Assembly (NCBI GenBank): GCA_031255655.1
Contig: JAIRSB010000201.1
Location: forward strand, 1 to 25,841
Direction: 5' to 3'
Origin: Spirochaetaceae bacterium
GTDB lineage: Bacteria; Spirochaetota; Spirochaetia; Treponematales; Breznakiellaceae
Length of the DNA: 25,841 nt
A program made the position numbers and the translations under genes. Position 1 is the stretch's first letter, and each line of letters opens with the position of its first letter. The notes below the pieces were generated by a model. The model was not told the DNA's origin, searched no databases, and saw nothing but the letters and a program-made list of their open reading frames with translations. Shown in pieces: positions 1 to 5,961 of the stretch.

Positions 1-250
1 TGAGAATGTTAGAAAGTTTAACGAGACGTTTTGTTATGCCGGTATGGTTCATCAGATTTCCGGCGAAAACAAACAGCGGTATCGCCAGCAGCGTAAAACT
101 CTGAGTGGAACTCGTTACCCTTTGCACGATTATCGAGAATGGGACATCTGGAGTTACGAAAAAAAACACCATACCGGCGAAGCCTATCGCGAATGCTACC
201 GGCATACCGAATATAAGCAGCAGCAAGAATACTATTATTACAACGCCCAT
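1..250 (-). CDS. dctM: TRAP transporter large permease DctM (N-terminal part, runs off the window)
   Basis: This is the N-terminal 83 codons of the large membrane subunit of a tripartite ATP-independent periplasmic (TRAP) transporter. The subunit forms the ion-coupled channel that moves carboxylates across the inner membrane. The translation opens MGVVIIVFLLLIFGMPVAFA, a first membrane segment typical of DctM. It continues with a Phe-rich segment, then SFTLLAIPLFVFAGNLM (the family's conserved helix and re-entrant loop) and a TGITKRLV stretch. The ATG shares one base with the dctQ stop (TGATG), as in most dctQM pairs. The gene continues past base 1, so nothing can be said of its C-terminus. 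Family assignment is confident; the substrate is unknown. Confidence 0.9.
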   Translation of the reverse strand, partial: MGVVIIVFLLLLIFGMPVAFAIGFAGMVFFFVTPDVPFSIIVQRVTSSTQSFTLLAIPLFVFAGNLMNHTGITKRLVKLSNIL

Positions 251-750
251 CAGATTGCCTCCTTGCTTTCAACTGTAATGCGCTTGTCTTTCCAGTGCGA
301 AACCAGTTTCAGAATTATCGTTATTATAAGGAGAACAGCCCCCACCGGCGCGCTTATCGCGGCCCATGAATAGCTTATGCCCAGCGTTTGAAACAGGCGT
401 TTGGAACCTTCTATTGCCAGCGGTATTCCGAAGCGCACCAAAACGCACAAAAAGCCGATGGACAAAACGTACATAAAATAGTACAGGAACTTCTGCACTG
501 CTTCCGGCAGTTTCATTACCAGCATATCTACCCGCACAAAGTCCGCTTTTCGCAGGGCGATGTCCGCGCCAAGAAAGACGACCCACGCGAACAGCAGCAG
601 CGAAACATCTATTGCCCAGTTGAGCGGGTGTTTTAGCCCGCGCGCTATGGCGGATATGAATACTAGAAAAGTAATTACAGCGATGAATAATGAAACTAAA
701 AATTCTTCCAACTTACAAAAATATTTGTATAACGTTTTTATTATTTCCAT
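250..750 (-). CDS. dctQ: TRAP transporter small permease DctQ
   Basis: This is the small membrane subunit of the TRAP transporter, 166 aa, a usual length. Four hydrophobic segments can be seen, at about residues 17-37, 48-66, 86-108 and 128-150. Between the second and third is the charged stretch GADIALRKADFVRVDML, which matches the family pattern in which a conserved lipid-contacting loop follows helix 2. DctQ pairs with DctM and supports docking of the binding protein DctP. A good ribosome site (GAGGAAAT) lies just upstream of the ATG. The gene overlaps dctM by one base and follows dctP after a 252-nt palindrome-rich spacer. It is intact, unlike the upstream dctP. Substrate cannot be read from the sequence. 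Confidence 0.9.
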   Translation of the reverse strand: MEIIKTLYKYFCKLEEFLVSLFIAVITFLVFISAIARGLKHPLNWAIDVSLLLFAWVVFLGADIALRKADFVRVDMLVMKLPEAVQKFLYYFMYVLSIGFLCVLVRFGIPLAIEGSKRLFQTLGISYSWAAISAPVGAVLLIITIILKLVSHWKDKRITVESKEAI

Positions 751-781
751 AAGATTTCCTCTATAATATAAAAATAAAAAC

Positions 782-824
782 CCTTAAAATAAAATTGTCC
801 GAAAACTCTGTTTTCGGACAATTT
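782..824 (-). terminator. Terminator- or attenuator-like hairpin between dctP and dctQ
   Basis: A perfect 15-bp inverted repeat (792-806 and 810-824) has a 3-nt loop. Read on the minus strand, the direction of dctPQM transcription, it is followed by a U-rich run (ATTTTATTTT). It lies after dctP and before dctQ, so it could reduce transcription into dctQM and keep the binding protein in excess over the membrane subunits. That role is inference; the structure is read directly. Confidence 0.6.
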
Positions 825-893
825 CCAGCCGCAAACAGCAAATTGCTCACGTTCTGCAAGAGCCGCGCTGCTTATGCTGTTATACAAAGAAGA

Positions 894-923
894 GTTGTTT
901 AGAAACTTCAGTTTCTAAACAAC
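894..923. repeat. Palindrome 2 of the dctP-dctQ spacer
   Basis: Arms 894-907 and 910-923 are perfect reverse complements (14 bp around 2 nt, in practice 13 bp with a 4-nt loop). The sequence is A+T-rich, with no U-run on either side. It is one of four inverted repeats in the spacer. Confidence 0.75.
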
Positions 924-937
924 AAGCGCTAGAAACA

Positions 938-997
938 GCAAAATGCTTTGCATTTTGCGAGACTTGGGAGACAACTAACCGAGTTGTCGAACAAGTC
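938..997. repeat. Palindromes 3 and 4 of the dctP-dctQ spacer
   Basis: Palindrome 3 has 9-bp arms (938-946, 950-958) and a TTT loop. Palindrome 4 is a two-step hairpin: outer arms 961-966 and 992-997 (GACTTG/CAAGTC), inner arms 970-976 and 982-988 (GACAACT/AGTTGTC). Both lie directly after the dctP stop in the direction of transcription, so they may also protect the 3' end of a dctP transcript. Confidence 0.65.
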
Positions 998-1002
998 CAG
1001 AA

Positions 1003-2004
1003 TTATTTTTTTCCTATTTCTTGCCAAATTTGATCGCGCAAATCGGAAAAACCAAGCTCCCTATAAGCGGCTTCGGCAGCGCGCTTAAAAGCTTCTTTAT
1101 CGGAGTCGACAATTGTCATGCCCCTCGCCGCCATATCTCTTTCAAGTTCAAGAGAGGTAAATTCAACCTGCGCAGCGTTTGTGTATGCTGCCGCGTTACA
1201 TTCGTCAACAAGAACCTTTTGCAAATGTTCCGGCAGCGAGGCAAACCATTTTTCTCCGGCAATGATAAAGTTCGCGAGCTGAAAATGTTCTGTCTTATCC
1301 AAATACTTCAAAAGCTCGTAAACATGCAGGGAGTAACTCGCGGTGTTTTGCGCTTCAACGCCGTCGATTGACTTTGACTGAATCGCGTTATACGAATCGT
1401 TCCAGCCCATAGCGATTGGCGTCGCGCCCATAGCCTCTACCGATTTTGCCCATACCGGCGCTCCGGGCGTCCTTATGCGCTGGCCTTTCAAATCAGCAGG
1501 CAGATTTACCGGTACATTCGTCAGGAAATTGCGGGGGCCGTCGTACCAGTTCGCCGAAATCATGCGGATTCCGTCCTATTCTGCGAGCTGTTTCATCCAT
1601 CCCTCAAAAATGGGTGTTTCGGTTATTTTCCGTAATTCCGCGTAATTATCGGCTATGTAAGGCATCCCTATAATTCCTATGTCTTTCACATAGTTCGACA
1701 TACGCCCGCCGTCCGTCAAAACCGCTACGTTAGCCCCCTGTATCGCCTGCTCTATCACGTCCTCATCGCTGCCTAGCTGCGCTGACGGATAAACTTCAAT
1801 TGTCAGAACGCCTTCCGTTTTCGCTTTCACTTTGTCGGCCCATTCATTGAAGCCTTGCACCATAACACTGTCCGGTGCAAGCTGGGTCGACATCTTCAAA
1901 ATATACTTTCTCGTACCGTCTTTCTTCGCGCACCCTGTCGTAAACAGGAAGCATGCCGCGAGCGTGGCCAGTATCGCCGCGTTCAAAAATCGTGTTCTTT
2001 TCAT
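1003..2004 (-). pseudogene. dctP: TRAP transporter solute-binding protein DctP, interrupted by one amber codon
   Basis: This is the periplasmic or lipid-anchored substrate-binding protein of the TRAP system. The reading frame runs from the ATG at 2004 to the TAA at 1003 (333 residues, normal for DctP) but contains one TAG at 1576-1578 (codon 143). The halves are in the same frame: the first ends at KQLAE and the second continues DGIRMISANWYDGPRNF. All family landmarks survive. These are a lipoprotein-type signal ending FTTGC, the stretch SAQLGSDEDVIEQ, the substrate-contact region GQRIRTPGAPVW, and the WNDSYNAIQSKSIDGVEAQ helix. The ribosome site GGAGGG is good. TAG ends many genes here (tuf, rplW, rplN, rpsC, rpsH, secY), so it is not recoded. 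A recent nonsense mutation or a base-call error fits best. The second half could restart at an internal ATG, but would lack export signals. Confidence 0.85.
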
Positions 2005-2025
2005 TCTAATCCCTCCAAGAATTTG

Positions 2026-2054
2026 GTTAGATTGTGAACTTGAAAGACGGTCAA
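2026..2054 (-). promoter_or_regulatory. Candidate promoter of dctPQM
   Basis: On the minus strand TTGACC (2054-2049) is followed by 17 nt and TCTAAC (2031-2026). Transcription would start about 15 nt before the dctP ATG, leaving just room for its GGAGGG ribosome site. The -10 box matches only four of six consensus bases. Confidence 0.45.
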
Positions 2055-2469
2055 ACGTCCGCCAAACAAGTTCGATGTGTTTTTCGGAAAATCCGAAAAC
2101 CGCGCCAGTTAAACAAAGCGCATATTGTTTGAAATTTTAGAATGGTATACGCGATAGCGCAAGAAAAAAATTAAATCTCCCGTGCGAAAGCCGCGGGTAT
2201 AGTGCTTCATCAAAAAATATAAAAGACTTAGGCGCGAGTAGAATATAAACGAATTGTGAGGCATTTCTCAAGACAGCCGTCATTGCGAGGCGGCAGCATG
2301 GATGAAAAGGAGGGCGACGGCACGGGAGCCAAGTCCCCCACCCGCCTAAGCGATCCAGACAAGATACTCCTTTACTCTGGATTGCCCCGCTCGGTATTAT
2401 GCTTGTTGGTATTTTACAAGTTGAAGCACTACAATTGAATTCAGATTGCTGAATCAAGAAATAAAGCTA
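2055..2469. other. Intergenic region between dctP and ssrA promoters
   Basis: No gene is supported here. The short open frames on both strands resemble no protein family and lack ribosome sites. Visible structure includes an 8-bp inverted repeat with an AAA loop (2081-2099), a dispersed-repeat remnant (2277-2397, separate entry) and a 6-bp hairpin (ATTCAG/CTGAAT, 2439-2454) just before the ssrA promoter. Confidence 0.6.
2277..2397. repeat. Remnant of a dispersed repeat of the 'CGTCATTGCGAG ... ATCCAGA' type
   Basis: Bases 2277-2290 read CCGTCATTGCGAGG. After about 60 nt of other sequence come GCGATCCAGACAAGA (2350-2364) and CTCTGGATTGCCCCGCTCGG (2376-2395). The complete element is at 25355-25397, where the same end motifs flank GCGAAGCGAAACA. 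Repeats with these motifs are widespread in bacterial genomes and give the familiar artefact peptide VIASEAKQSR. This copy seems rearranged or interrupted. Confidence 0.55.
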
Positions 2470-2499
2470 TTGACTCTTTTTTGCGGCTTCCGGTATGAT
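2470..2499 (+). promoter_or_regulatory. Promoter of ssrA
   Basis: TTGACT (2470-2475), an 18-nt spacer beginning CTTTTTT, and TATGAT (2494-2499) make a near-consensus sigma-70 promoter. The predicted start near 2506 is about 25 nt before the mature tmRNA 5' end. The short precursor contains a small hairpin (TCGCT/AGCGA, 2509-2522) and would be trimmed by RNase P. Confidence 0.8.
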
Positions 2500-2530
2500 T
2501 AAATACGATCGCTTAAAAGCGAACGTCCAC

Positions 2531-2873
2531 GGGGGTGCTCCGGTTTCGACTGGTATGGTTCGGGGTGCGGGACGCAGGTGGAGCGCCAACTCCTAAACTG
2601 GCAAAACATTTAATTGCCGACAACGACAATTACGGCTACGCTTTAGCAGCGTAATCGCGTGGCTCCGCCCCGCCGCTCTGAGGGACGGAAGCCGCGTCGC
2701 AAACAGAGCTGGCCAAACAAGGTTTTCGGACCTTGCGCGGTAAGACTTTTCCGAAATAAGGACGCTCCGCCTGCCGCGAAGCCAAGGGCGCCCCGACAAA
2801 TTGATACGCGGCTAAACCTGTAGAATTCCGTATTTCGCGTATTAGGACGCGGGTTCGACTCCCGCCATCTCCA
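2531..2873 (+). ncRNA. ssrA: Transfer-messenger RNA (tmRNA)
   Basis: tmRNA rescues ribosomes stalled on broken mRNA: it acts as an alanine tRNA, then supplies a short template that tags the unfinished protein for proteolysis. The 5' end GGGGGTGCTCCGGTTTCGAC is the classic tmRNA start. The 3' end has a T-arm (GCGGG, TTCGACT loop, CCCGC; about 2849-2865). It closes with CATCTCC, which pairs with GGGGGTG as a 7-bp acceptor stem with two G-U pairs. The discriminator is A2873. The next bases are GCG, so CCA is not encoded and must be added. The total of 343 nt is normal. The tag frame is entered separately. The gene has its own promoter and sits just upstream of rpsL. Confidence 0.96.
2616..2654 (+). 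other. tmRNA tag-peptide reading frame
   Basis: Starting at the resume codon GCC (2616-2618), the frame reads ADNDNYGYALAA and stops at TAA (2652-2654). The ending ALAA is the usual degradation signal recognised by ClpXP and related proteases. The resume codon was chosen because it gives Ala as the first encoded residue and a 12-residue tag, the usual length range. Confidence 0.85.
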
Positions 2874-2924
2874 GCGCTTCGGTAAAAACAGCCTGCCGCG
2901 CGCGGGCGGCGGAAAGCGGGAATA

Positions 2925-2955
2925 AACGTCTGCTAGGGGCGTTGACATTTTTTTT
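2925..2955 (+). terminator. Weak terminator-like hairpin after ssrA, overlapping the rpsL promoter
   Basis: AACGTC (2925-2930) pairs with GGCGTT (2938-2943), with one G-U pair and a 7-nt loop. Eight T residues (2948-2955) come 4 nt later. Because of the 4-nt gap it may be a poor terminator. The last two bases of the stem are also the first two of the rpsL -35 box, so both signals share DNA. Confidence 0.45.
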
Positions 2956-2970
2956 GAAAGAAACTAGACT
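2942..2970 (+). promoter_or_regulatory. Promoter of rpsL-rpsG
   Basis: A perfect TTGACA (2942-2947) is followed by 17 nt starting with eight T residues, then TAGACT (2965-2970). The predicted start near 2977 gives a leader of about 115 nt before rpsL. No convincing regulatory fold was found in that leader. Confidence 0.8.
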
Positions 2971-3090
2971 GAAAAAGTTGTATTCACACGGTAAAACGGC
3001 AGGTACAACGAATTGCGGGTTCGCGTACAAATTTCGGCGCGTGCCTTTGAACAAACGTTAGTAGTTTTATTTAGGAGTGTTTTTTTATAC

Positions 3091-3465
3091 ATGCCCACGA
3101 TTAATCAACTGGTTCGTTTTGGCCGGCAGCAGGTAACGTCAAAGACGAAATCTCCGGCATTGCAGTCATGTCCGCAGAAACGCGGCGTCTGTACCCGTGT
3201 AATGGTTGTTTCCCCTAAAAAACCGAATTCGGCAATGCGTAAAGTGGCGCGTGTGCGCCTTTCTCACGGAACGGAAGTTACCGCGTACATACCCGGTATT
3301 GGACATAATTTGCAGGAACACTCGGTTGTTCTTGTGCGCGGCGGGCGCGTTAAAGACCTTCCCGGCGTGCGCTATCATATAATCCGCGGCGTTAAAGATA
3401 CGCTGGGCGTTACAGACCGCAAACGCGGACGTTCAAAGTACGGCGCGAAGCGCCCGAAGGCTTAA
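3091..3465 (+). CDS. rpsL: 30S ribosomal protein S12
   Basis: S12 is the decoding-centre protein of the small subunit and controls tRNA selection accuracy. At 124 aa it has the standard length. The start is the ATG giving MPTINQLVRFGR, the family's universal N-terminus, with an AGGAG ribosome site 13 nt upstream. Longer in-frame starts run into the leader and are not supported. The core PKKPNSAMRK (residues 42-51) has Lys43, and RVKDLPG has Lys88 and Asp89. Lys43 and Lys88 are the classic streptomycin-resistance positions, and both are in the sensitive (wild-type) form. It is the first gene of the operon and lies 9 nt before rpsG. Confidence 0.98.
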   Translation: MPTINQLVRFGRQQVTSKTKSPALQSCPQKRGVCTRVMVVSPKKPNSAMRKVARVRLSHGTEVTAYIPGIGHNLQEHSVVLVRGGRVKDLPGVRYHIIRGVKDTLGVTDRKRGRSKYGAKRPKA

Positions 3466-3474
3466 GGTGCAATC

Positions 3475-3945
3475 ATGGGAAGAAAAAAGAAGTCTATAGA
3501 CCGCGGTATTTTGCCGGATCCTAAGTATAACAGTGTTGTCGTGTCAAAATTCGTCAACCGGATGATGTGGGAAGGTAAACGCTCTGTCAGCCTCGGCATA
3601 GTTCACGGTGCGTTTGAAACTTTGCGTACAAAAACCGATAAAGAGCCTCTAGAAGTTTTTCTCAAAGCTATTGATAATGTAAAGCCTGTGGTTGAAGTTA
3701 AATCCAGGCGTGTTGGCGGCGCGACATATCAAGTTCCGGTCGAAATCCGTGAATCGCGCCGCGAGGCGCTGGGTATGCGCTGGATAATAAACGCTGCCCG
3801 TAAACGTGTTGGGCGCGGTATGGACGAAAGACTCGCGACAGAGTTACTGGATGCTTTCAATGGCACGGGTTCCGCTTTCAAAAAGAAAGAAGAAACCCAC
3901 AAAATGGCGGAGGCAAATAAAGCCTTTACGCATTATCGCTGGTAA
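3475..3945 (+). CDS. rpsG: 30S ribosomal protein S7
   Basis: S7 nucleates assembly of the 30S head by binding the 3' major domain of 16S rRNA, and lines the E site. Its 156 aa is the usual length. Diagnostic stretches are VKSRRVGGATYQVPVEI (about residues 75-91), ARKRVGRGM, and the C-terminal EANKAFTHYRW. It follows rpsL closely. The gene normally next, fusA (EF-G), is missing; a long structured gap leads to tuf instead. The last codons and stop form the left part of a hairpin that precedes the candidate tuf promoter. Confidence 0.98.
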   Translation: MGRKKKSIDRGILPDPKYNSVVVSKFVNRMMWEGKRSVSLGIVHGAFETLRTKTDKEPLEVFLKAIDNVKPVVEVKSRRVGGATYQVPVEIRESRREALGMRWIINAARKRVGRGMDERLATELLDAFNGTGSAFKKKEETHKMAEANKAFTHYRW

Positions 3946-3963
3946 AGGGATTGACTTTTTTTT
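3923..3963 (+). other. Hairpin plus T-tract at the rpsG end, enclosing a -35 box
   Basis: CCTTTAC (3923-3929) and GTAAAGG (3942-3948) form a 7-bp stem spanning the rpsG stop codon, with a 12-nt loop. After GA comes TTGACT and then a run of eight T residues (3956-3963). It resembles a terminator, but the T-run starts about 7 nt after the stem, so termination would be inefficient. The order hairpin, TTGACW, T8 repeats that at 2925-2955. Confidence 0.55.
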
Positions 3964-3979
3964 CACGTTGTATTTCAAT
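3951..3979 (+). promoter_or_regulatory. Candidate promoter for tuf and the S10 operon
   Basis: TTGACT (3951-3956) is followed by 17 nt and TTCAAT (3974-3979; four of six consensus bases). It would give a tuf leader of about 360 nt. Two perfect TATAAT boxes further down (4064-4069, 4179-4184) lack a recognisable -35 box at the right distance and are weaker candidates. Confidence 0.5.
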
Positions 3980-4343
3980 AGAAAGACGCTCGGCGTGAAT
4001 GCACTAAAAACGCTAAATAAAACCACGTTTTTAGAGTGCGATATGCGAATGCGCGGCATTCGTTATAATCCAAACCGATCATCAAAGGCGGCGCCTTTGG
4101 CGGGATAGGTGGACACGATAATTAGGAGTTTTCGCTTTCATAAGCGGATGCGCTCCACTCTTGTTTTGTCCCCTAAAATATAATCAACCGACTGTTATGG
4201 CTGCGGCTCGTCAGTTGGTGTTATACATCTGTTTAGGCGGTTTGTAGCCGGAACGGATGGAGGCTTGCGTAGCTTTTATCGCTATGCTAGACTCCAAAAA
4301 TGTAAATTACGGTGTGCCCGGAAAATATAAGGAGTAGCACGAT
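3980..4343 (+). promoter_or_regulatory. Long structured leader upstream of tuf, no gene
   Basis: No protein gene is supported between rpsG and tuf; fusA is absent. The stretch holds five hairpins. GCACTAAAAACG pairs with CGTTTTTAG-AGTGC (4001-4039). CGAATGC/GCATTCG has a GCG loop (4046-4062). CAAAGGC/GCCTTTG has a GGC loop (4083-4099). ACCGACTG/CAGTTGGT has one G-U pair (4187-4219). A long one spans 4258-4296: TGGAG, CT and GCGTAGC pair with GCTATGC, AG and CTCCA, separated by two single mismatches. The last ends about 30 nt before the tuf ribosome site (AAGGAG, 4330-4335). Control of tuf or S10 expression is plausible but unproven. Confidence 0.5.
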
Positions 4344-5546
4344 ATGGCAAAAGATAAGTTCAATAGAACTAAAGTACACATGAATGTCGGAACGATAGGA
4401 CACGTTGACCATGGAAAAACGACGTTGTCTGCCGCGATTACCATGCACTGTGGAAAGAAGTATGGTGATAAAGTCATGAAATACGATGAGATCGACAACG
4501 CGCCGGAAGAGAAGGCTCGCGGTATCACGATCAATACGCGGCATCTTGAATACCAGTCTGAAAAGCGGCACTATGCCCATATCGACTGCCCCGGCCACGC
4601 CGACTATATCAAAAACATGATAACCGGCGCGGCGCAGATGGACGGCGCGGTACTGGTCGTTTCGGCGCCCGATTCGGTTATGCCCCAGACCCGCGAGCAC
4701 ATAATCCTCGCTCGTCAGGTAGGTGTTCCGAGCATGATTGTATTCCTTAATAAAATCGATCAGCTGGAAGATCCGGAACTGATTGACTTGGTTGAGGAAG
4801 AAGTGCGCGATGTGCTTACCGCGAACGGTTTCCCCGGGAAAGATATTCCGATAATCAAAGGTTCTGCGTTCAAAGCCATGTCTGAGCCGGACAATGCCGA
4901 CGCTATAAAATGTATCGACGACCTGCTTGATGCTATGGACAACTACTTCCCGGACCCCGTCCGCGATATAGACAAGCCTTTCCTTATGCCCATAGAAGAC
5001 GTATTCACGATTCAGGGGCGTGGTACCGTCGTTACCGGCAAAGTGGAACGCGGCGTTGTCAAACTGAATGAGGAAATCGAGATTGTTGGCATAAGGCCGA
5101 CTAAGAAGACTGTCATAACGGGCATCGAAATGTTTAACAAACTGCTTGATGAAGGACAGTCCGGCGACAATATCGGCGCGTTGTTGCGCGGTATAGACAA
5201 AAAAGACGTTGAGCGTGGGCAAGTTTTGGCGAAACCCGGTTCAATAACCCCGCACAGCAAGTTCAAAGGTCAGATATACTGCCTTTCGCAGGATGAAGGC
5301 GGACGTAAAACGCCGTTCTTCACCGGATACCGGCCTCAATTCTATTTTCGTACGACCGATATTACCGGAACGGTTACGCTTCCCGGCGAGTCCAAGCCCG
5401 GCGAGAAGATGGTCATGCCTGGTGATAATACTGAGATTATGGGTGAGCTTATTCATCCTATAGCTATGGAAAAAGGTCTGCGCTTTGCTATTCGTGAAGG
5501 TGGAAAAACCGTTGCTTCAGGACAGGTTGTCGAGATTTTAGAATAG
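4344..5546 (+). CDS. tuf: Elongation factor Tu
   Basis: EF-Tu is the GTPase that delivers aminoacyl-tRNA to the ribosome. Domain 1 carries the P-loop GHVDHGKT (19-26), switch I with RGITIN (59-64, Thr62), DCPGH (81-85, catalytic His85), NKID (136-139) and SAFK (174-177). Domains 2 and 3 follow, with GRGTVVTGKVERG, YRPQFYFRTTDITG and a normal C-terminus (SGQVVEILE). The length of 400 aa is slightly above the usual 393-397. The difference seems to be a small Gly/Glu/Lys-rich insertion in domain 3 (PGESKPGEK, about 350-358). NKID replaces the more common NKCD, and DSVMPQTREH the more common DGPMPQTREH; similar changes occur in treponemal EF-Tu as I recall it. The ribosome site is AAGGAG. It is followed by a hairpin and rpsJ. 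Confidence 0.98.
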   Translation: MAKDKFNRTKVHMNVGTIGHVDHGKTTLSAAITMHCGKKYGDKVMKYDEIDNAPEEKARGITINTRHLEYQSEKRHYAHIDCPGHADYIKNMITGAAQMDGAVLVVSAPDSVMPQTREHIILARQVGVPSMIVFLNKIDQLEDPELIDLVEEEVRDVLTANGFPGKDIPIIKGSAFKAMSEPDNADAIKCIDDLLDAMDNYFPDPVRDIDKPFLMPIEDVFTIQGRGTVVTGKVERGVVKLNEEIEIVGIRPTKKTVITGIEMFNKLLDEGQSGDNIGALLRGIDKKDVERGQVLAKPGSITPHSKFKGQIYCLSQDEGGRKTPFFTGYRPQFYFRTTDITGTVTLPGESKPGEKMVMPGDNTEIMGELIHPIAMEKGLRFAIREGGKTVASGQVVEILE

Positions 5547-5551
5547 GAAAT

Positions 5552-5578
5552 AAGACGGCAGGGTTCACTTGCCGTCTT
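5552..5578 (+). promoter_or_regulatory. Hairpin between tuf and rpsJ
   Basis: AAGACGGCA (5552-5560) and TGCCGTCTT (5570-5578) form a perfect 9-bp stem with a 9-nt loop, starting 5 nt after the tuf stop. There is no U-run, so it is not an intrinsic terminator. It could be an RNA-processing or stability element separating the very abundant tuf message from the S10 genes. Confidence 0.6.
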
Positions 5579-5594
5579 GCCTTCCGGAGGAAAG

Positions 5595-5903
5595 ATGACG
5601 AAGGAGCGGATTCGCGTAAAGTTGCGTGGTTTTGACGTTGAGTTGATAGATCAAAGTGCTAAGTCGATAGTAACGACTGTGGTGAAAGCAGGAGCCAAAA
5701 TCACGGGGCCGATACCGCTTCCCACTCGTATAAATAAAATTACGGTGCTTCGTTCTCCCCATGTAAACAAGAAATCCCGTGAGCAGTTTGAGATGCGTAC
5801 GCATAAACGCCTGATTGACATCATAGAGCCATCGACTGACGTGATGGATTCTCTTATGAAACTTGAACTTCCCGCTGGCGTGGATGTGGAGATAAAACAA
5901 TAA
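5595..5903 (+). CDS. rpsJ: 30S ribosomal protein S10
   Basis: S10 belongs to the 30S head and, as NusE, to transcription antitermination complexes. At 102 aa it has the usual length. The start chosen is the ATG giving MTKERIRVKLRGFD, preceded at 4 nt by CGGAGG. A TTG 18 nt earlier would place that ribosome site inside the gene and is rejected. Conserved stretches are GAKITGPIPLPT and VLRSPHVNKKSREQFEMRTHKRLIDI. It heads the S10-spc-alpha run, 48 nt after tuf. Confidence 0.97.
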   Translation: MTKERIRVKLRGFDVELIDQSAKSIVTTVVKAGAKITGPIPLPTRINKITVLRSPHVNKKSREQFEMRTHKRLIDIIEPSTDVMDSLMKLELPAGVDVEIKQ

Positions 5904-5961
5904 GCCGGTTTTAGAGCTTTACGTGAATGTAAAGCAGTTTAATGCCGTGCAGGAGAATACG

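Noticed and set aside
1576..1578. Amber codon of dctP as a read-through or pyrrolysine codon
   Set aside because: TAG ends many intact genes in the window, and TRAP binding proteins do not use pyrrolysine; no special context was seen.
2137..2457. Open frames on both strands between dctP and ssrA
   Set aside because: No ribosome sites or recognisable protein features; they overlap dispersed-repeat DNA.
3806..4108. 100-codon frame from the end of rpsG into the tuf leader
   Set aside because: It starts inside rpsG in another frame and runs through hairpin DNA, with no ribosome site or family likeness.
4064..4184. Perfect TATAAT boxes at 4064-4069 and 4179-4184 as main tuf promoters
   Set aside because: No acceptable -35 box lies 16-18 nt upstream and there is no extended -10, so they were not called as separate features.
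4287..5222. 311-codon minus-strand open frame across tuf
   Set aside because: It is entirely antisense to EF-Tu, whose motifs are unmistakable, and has no family resemblance of its own.
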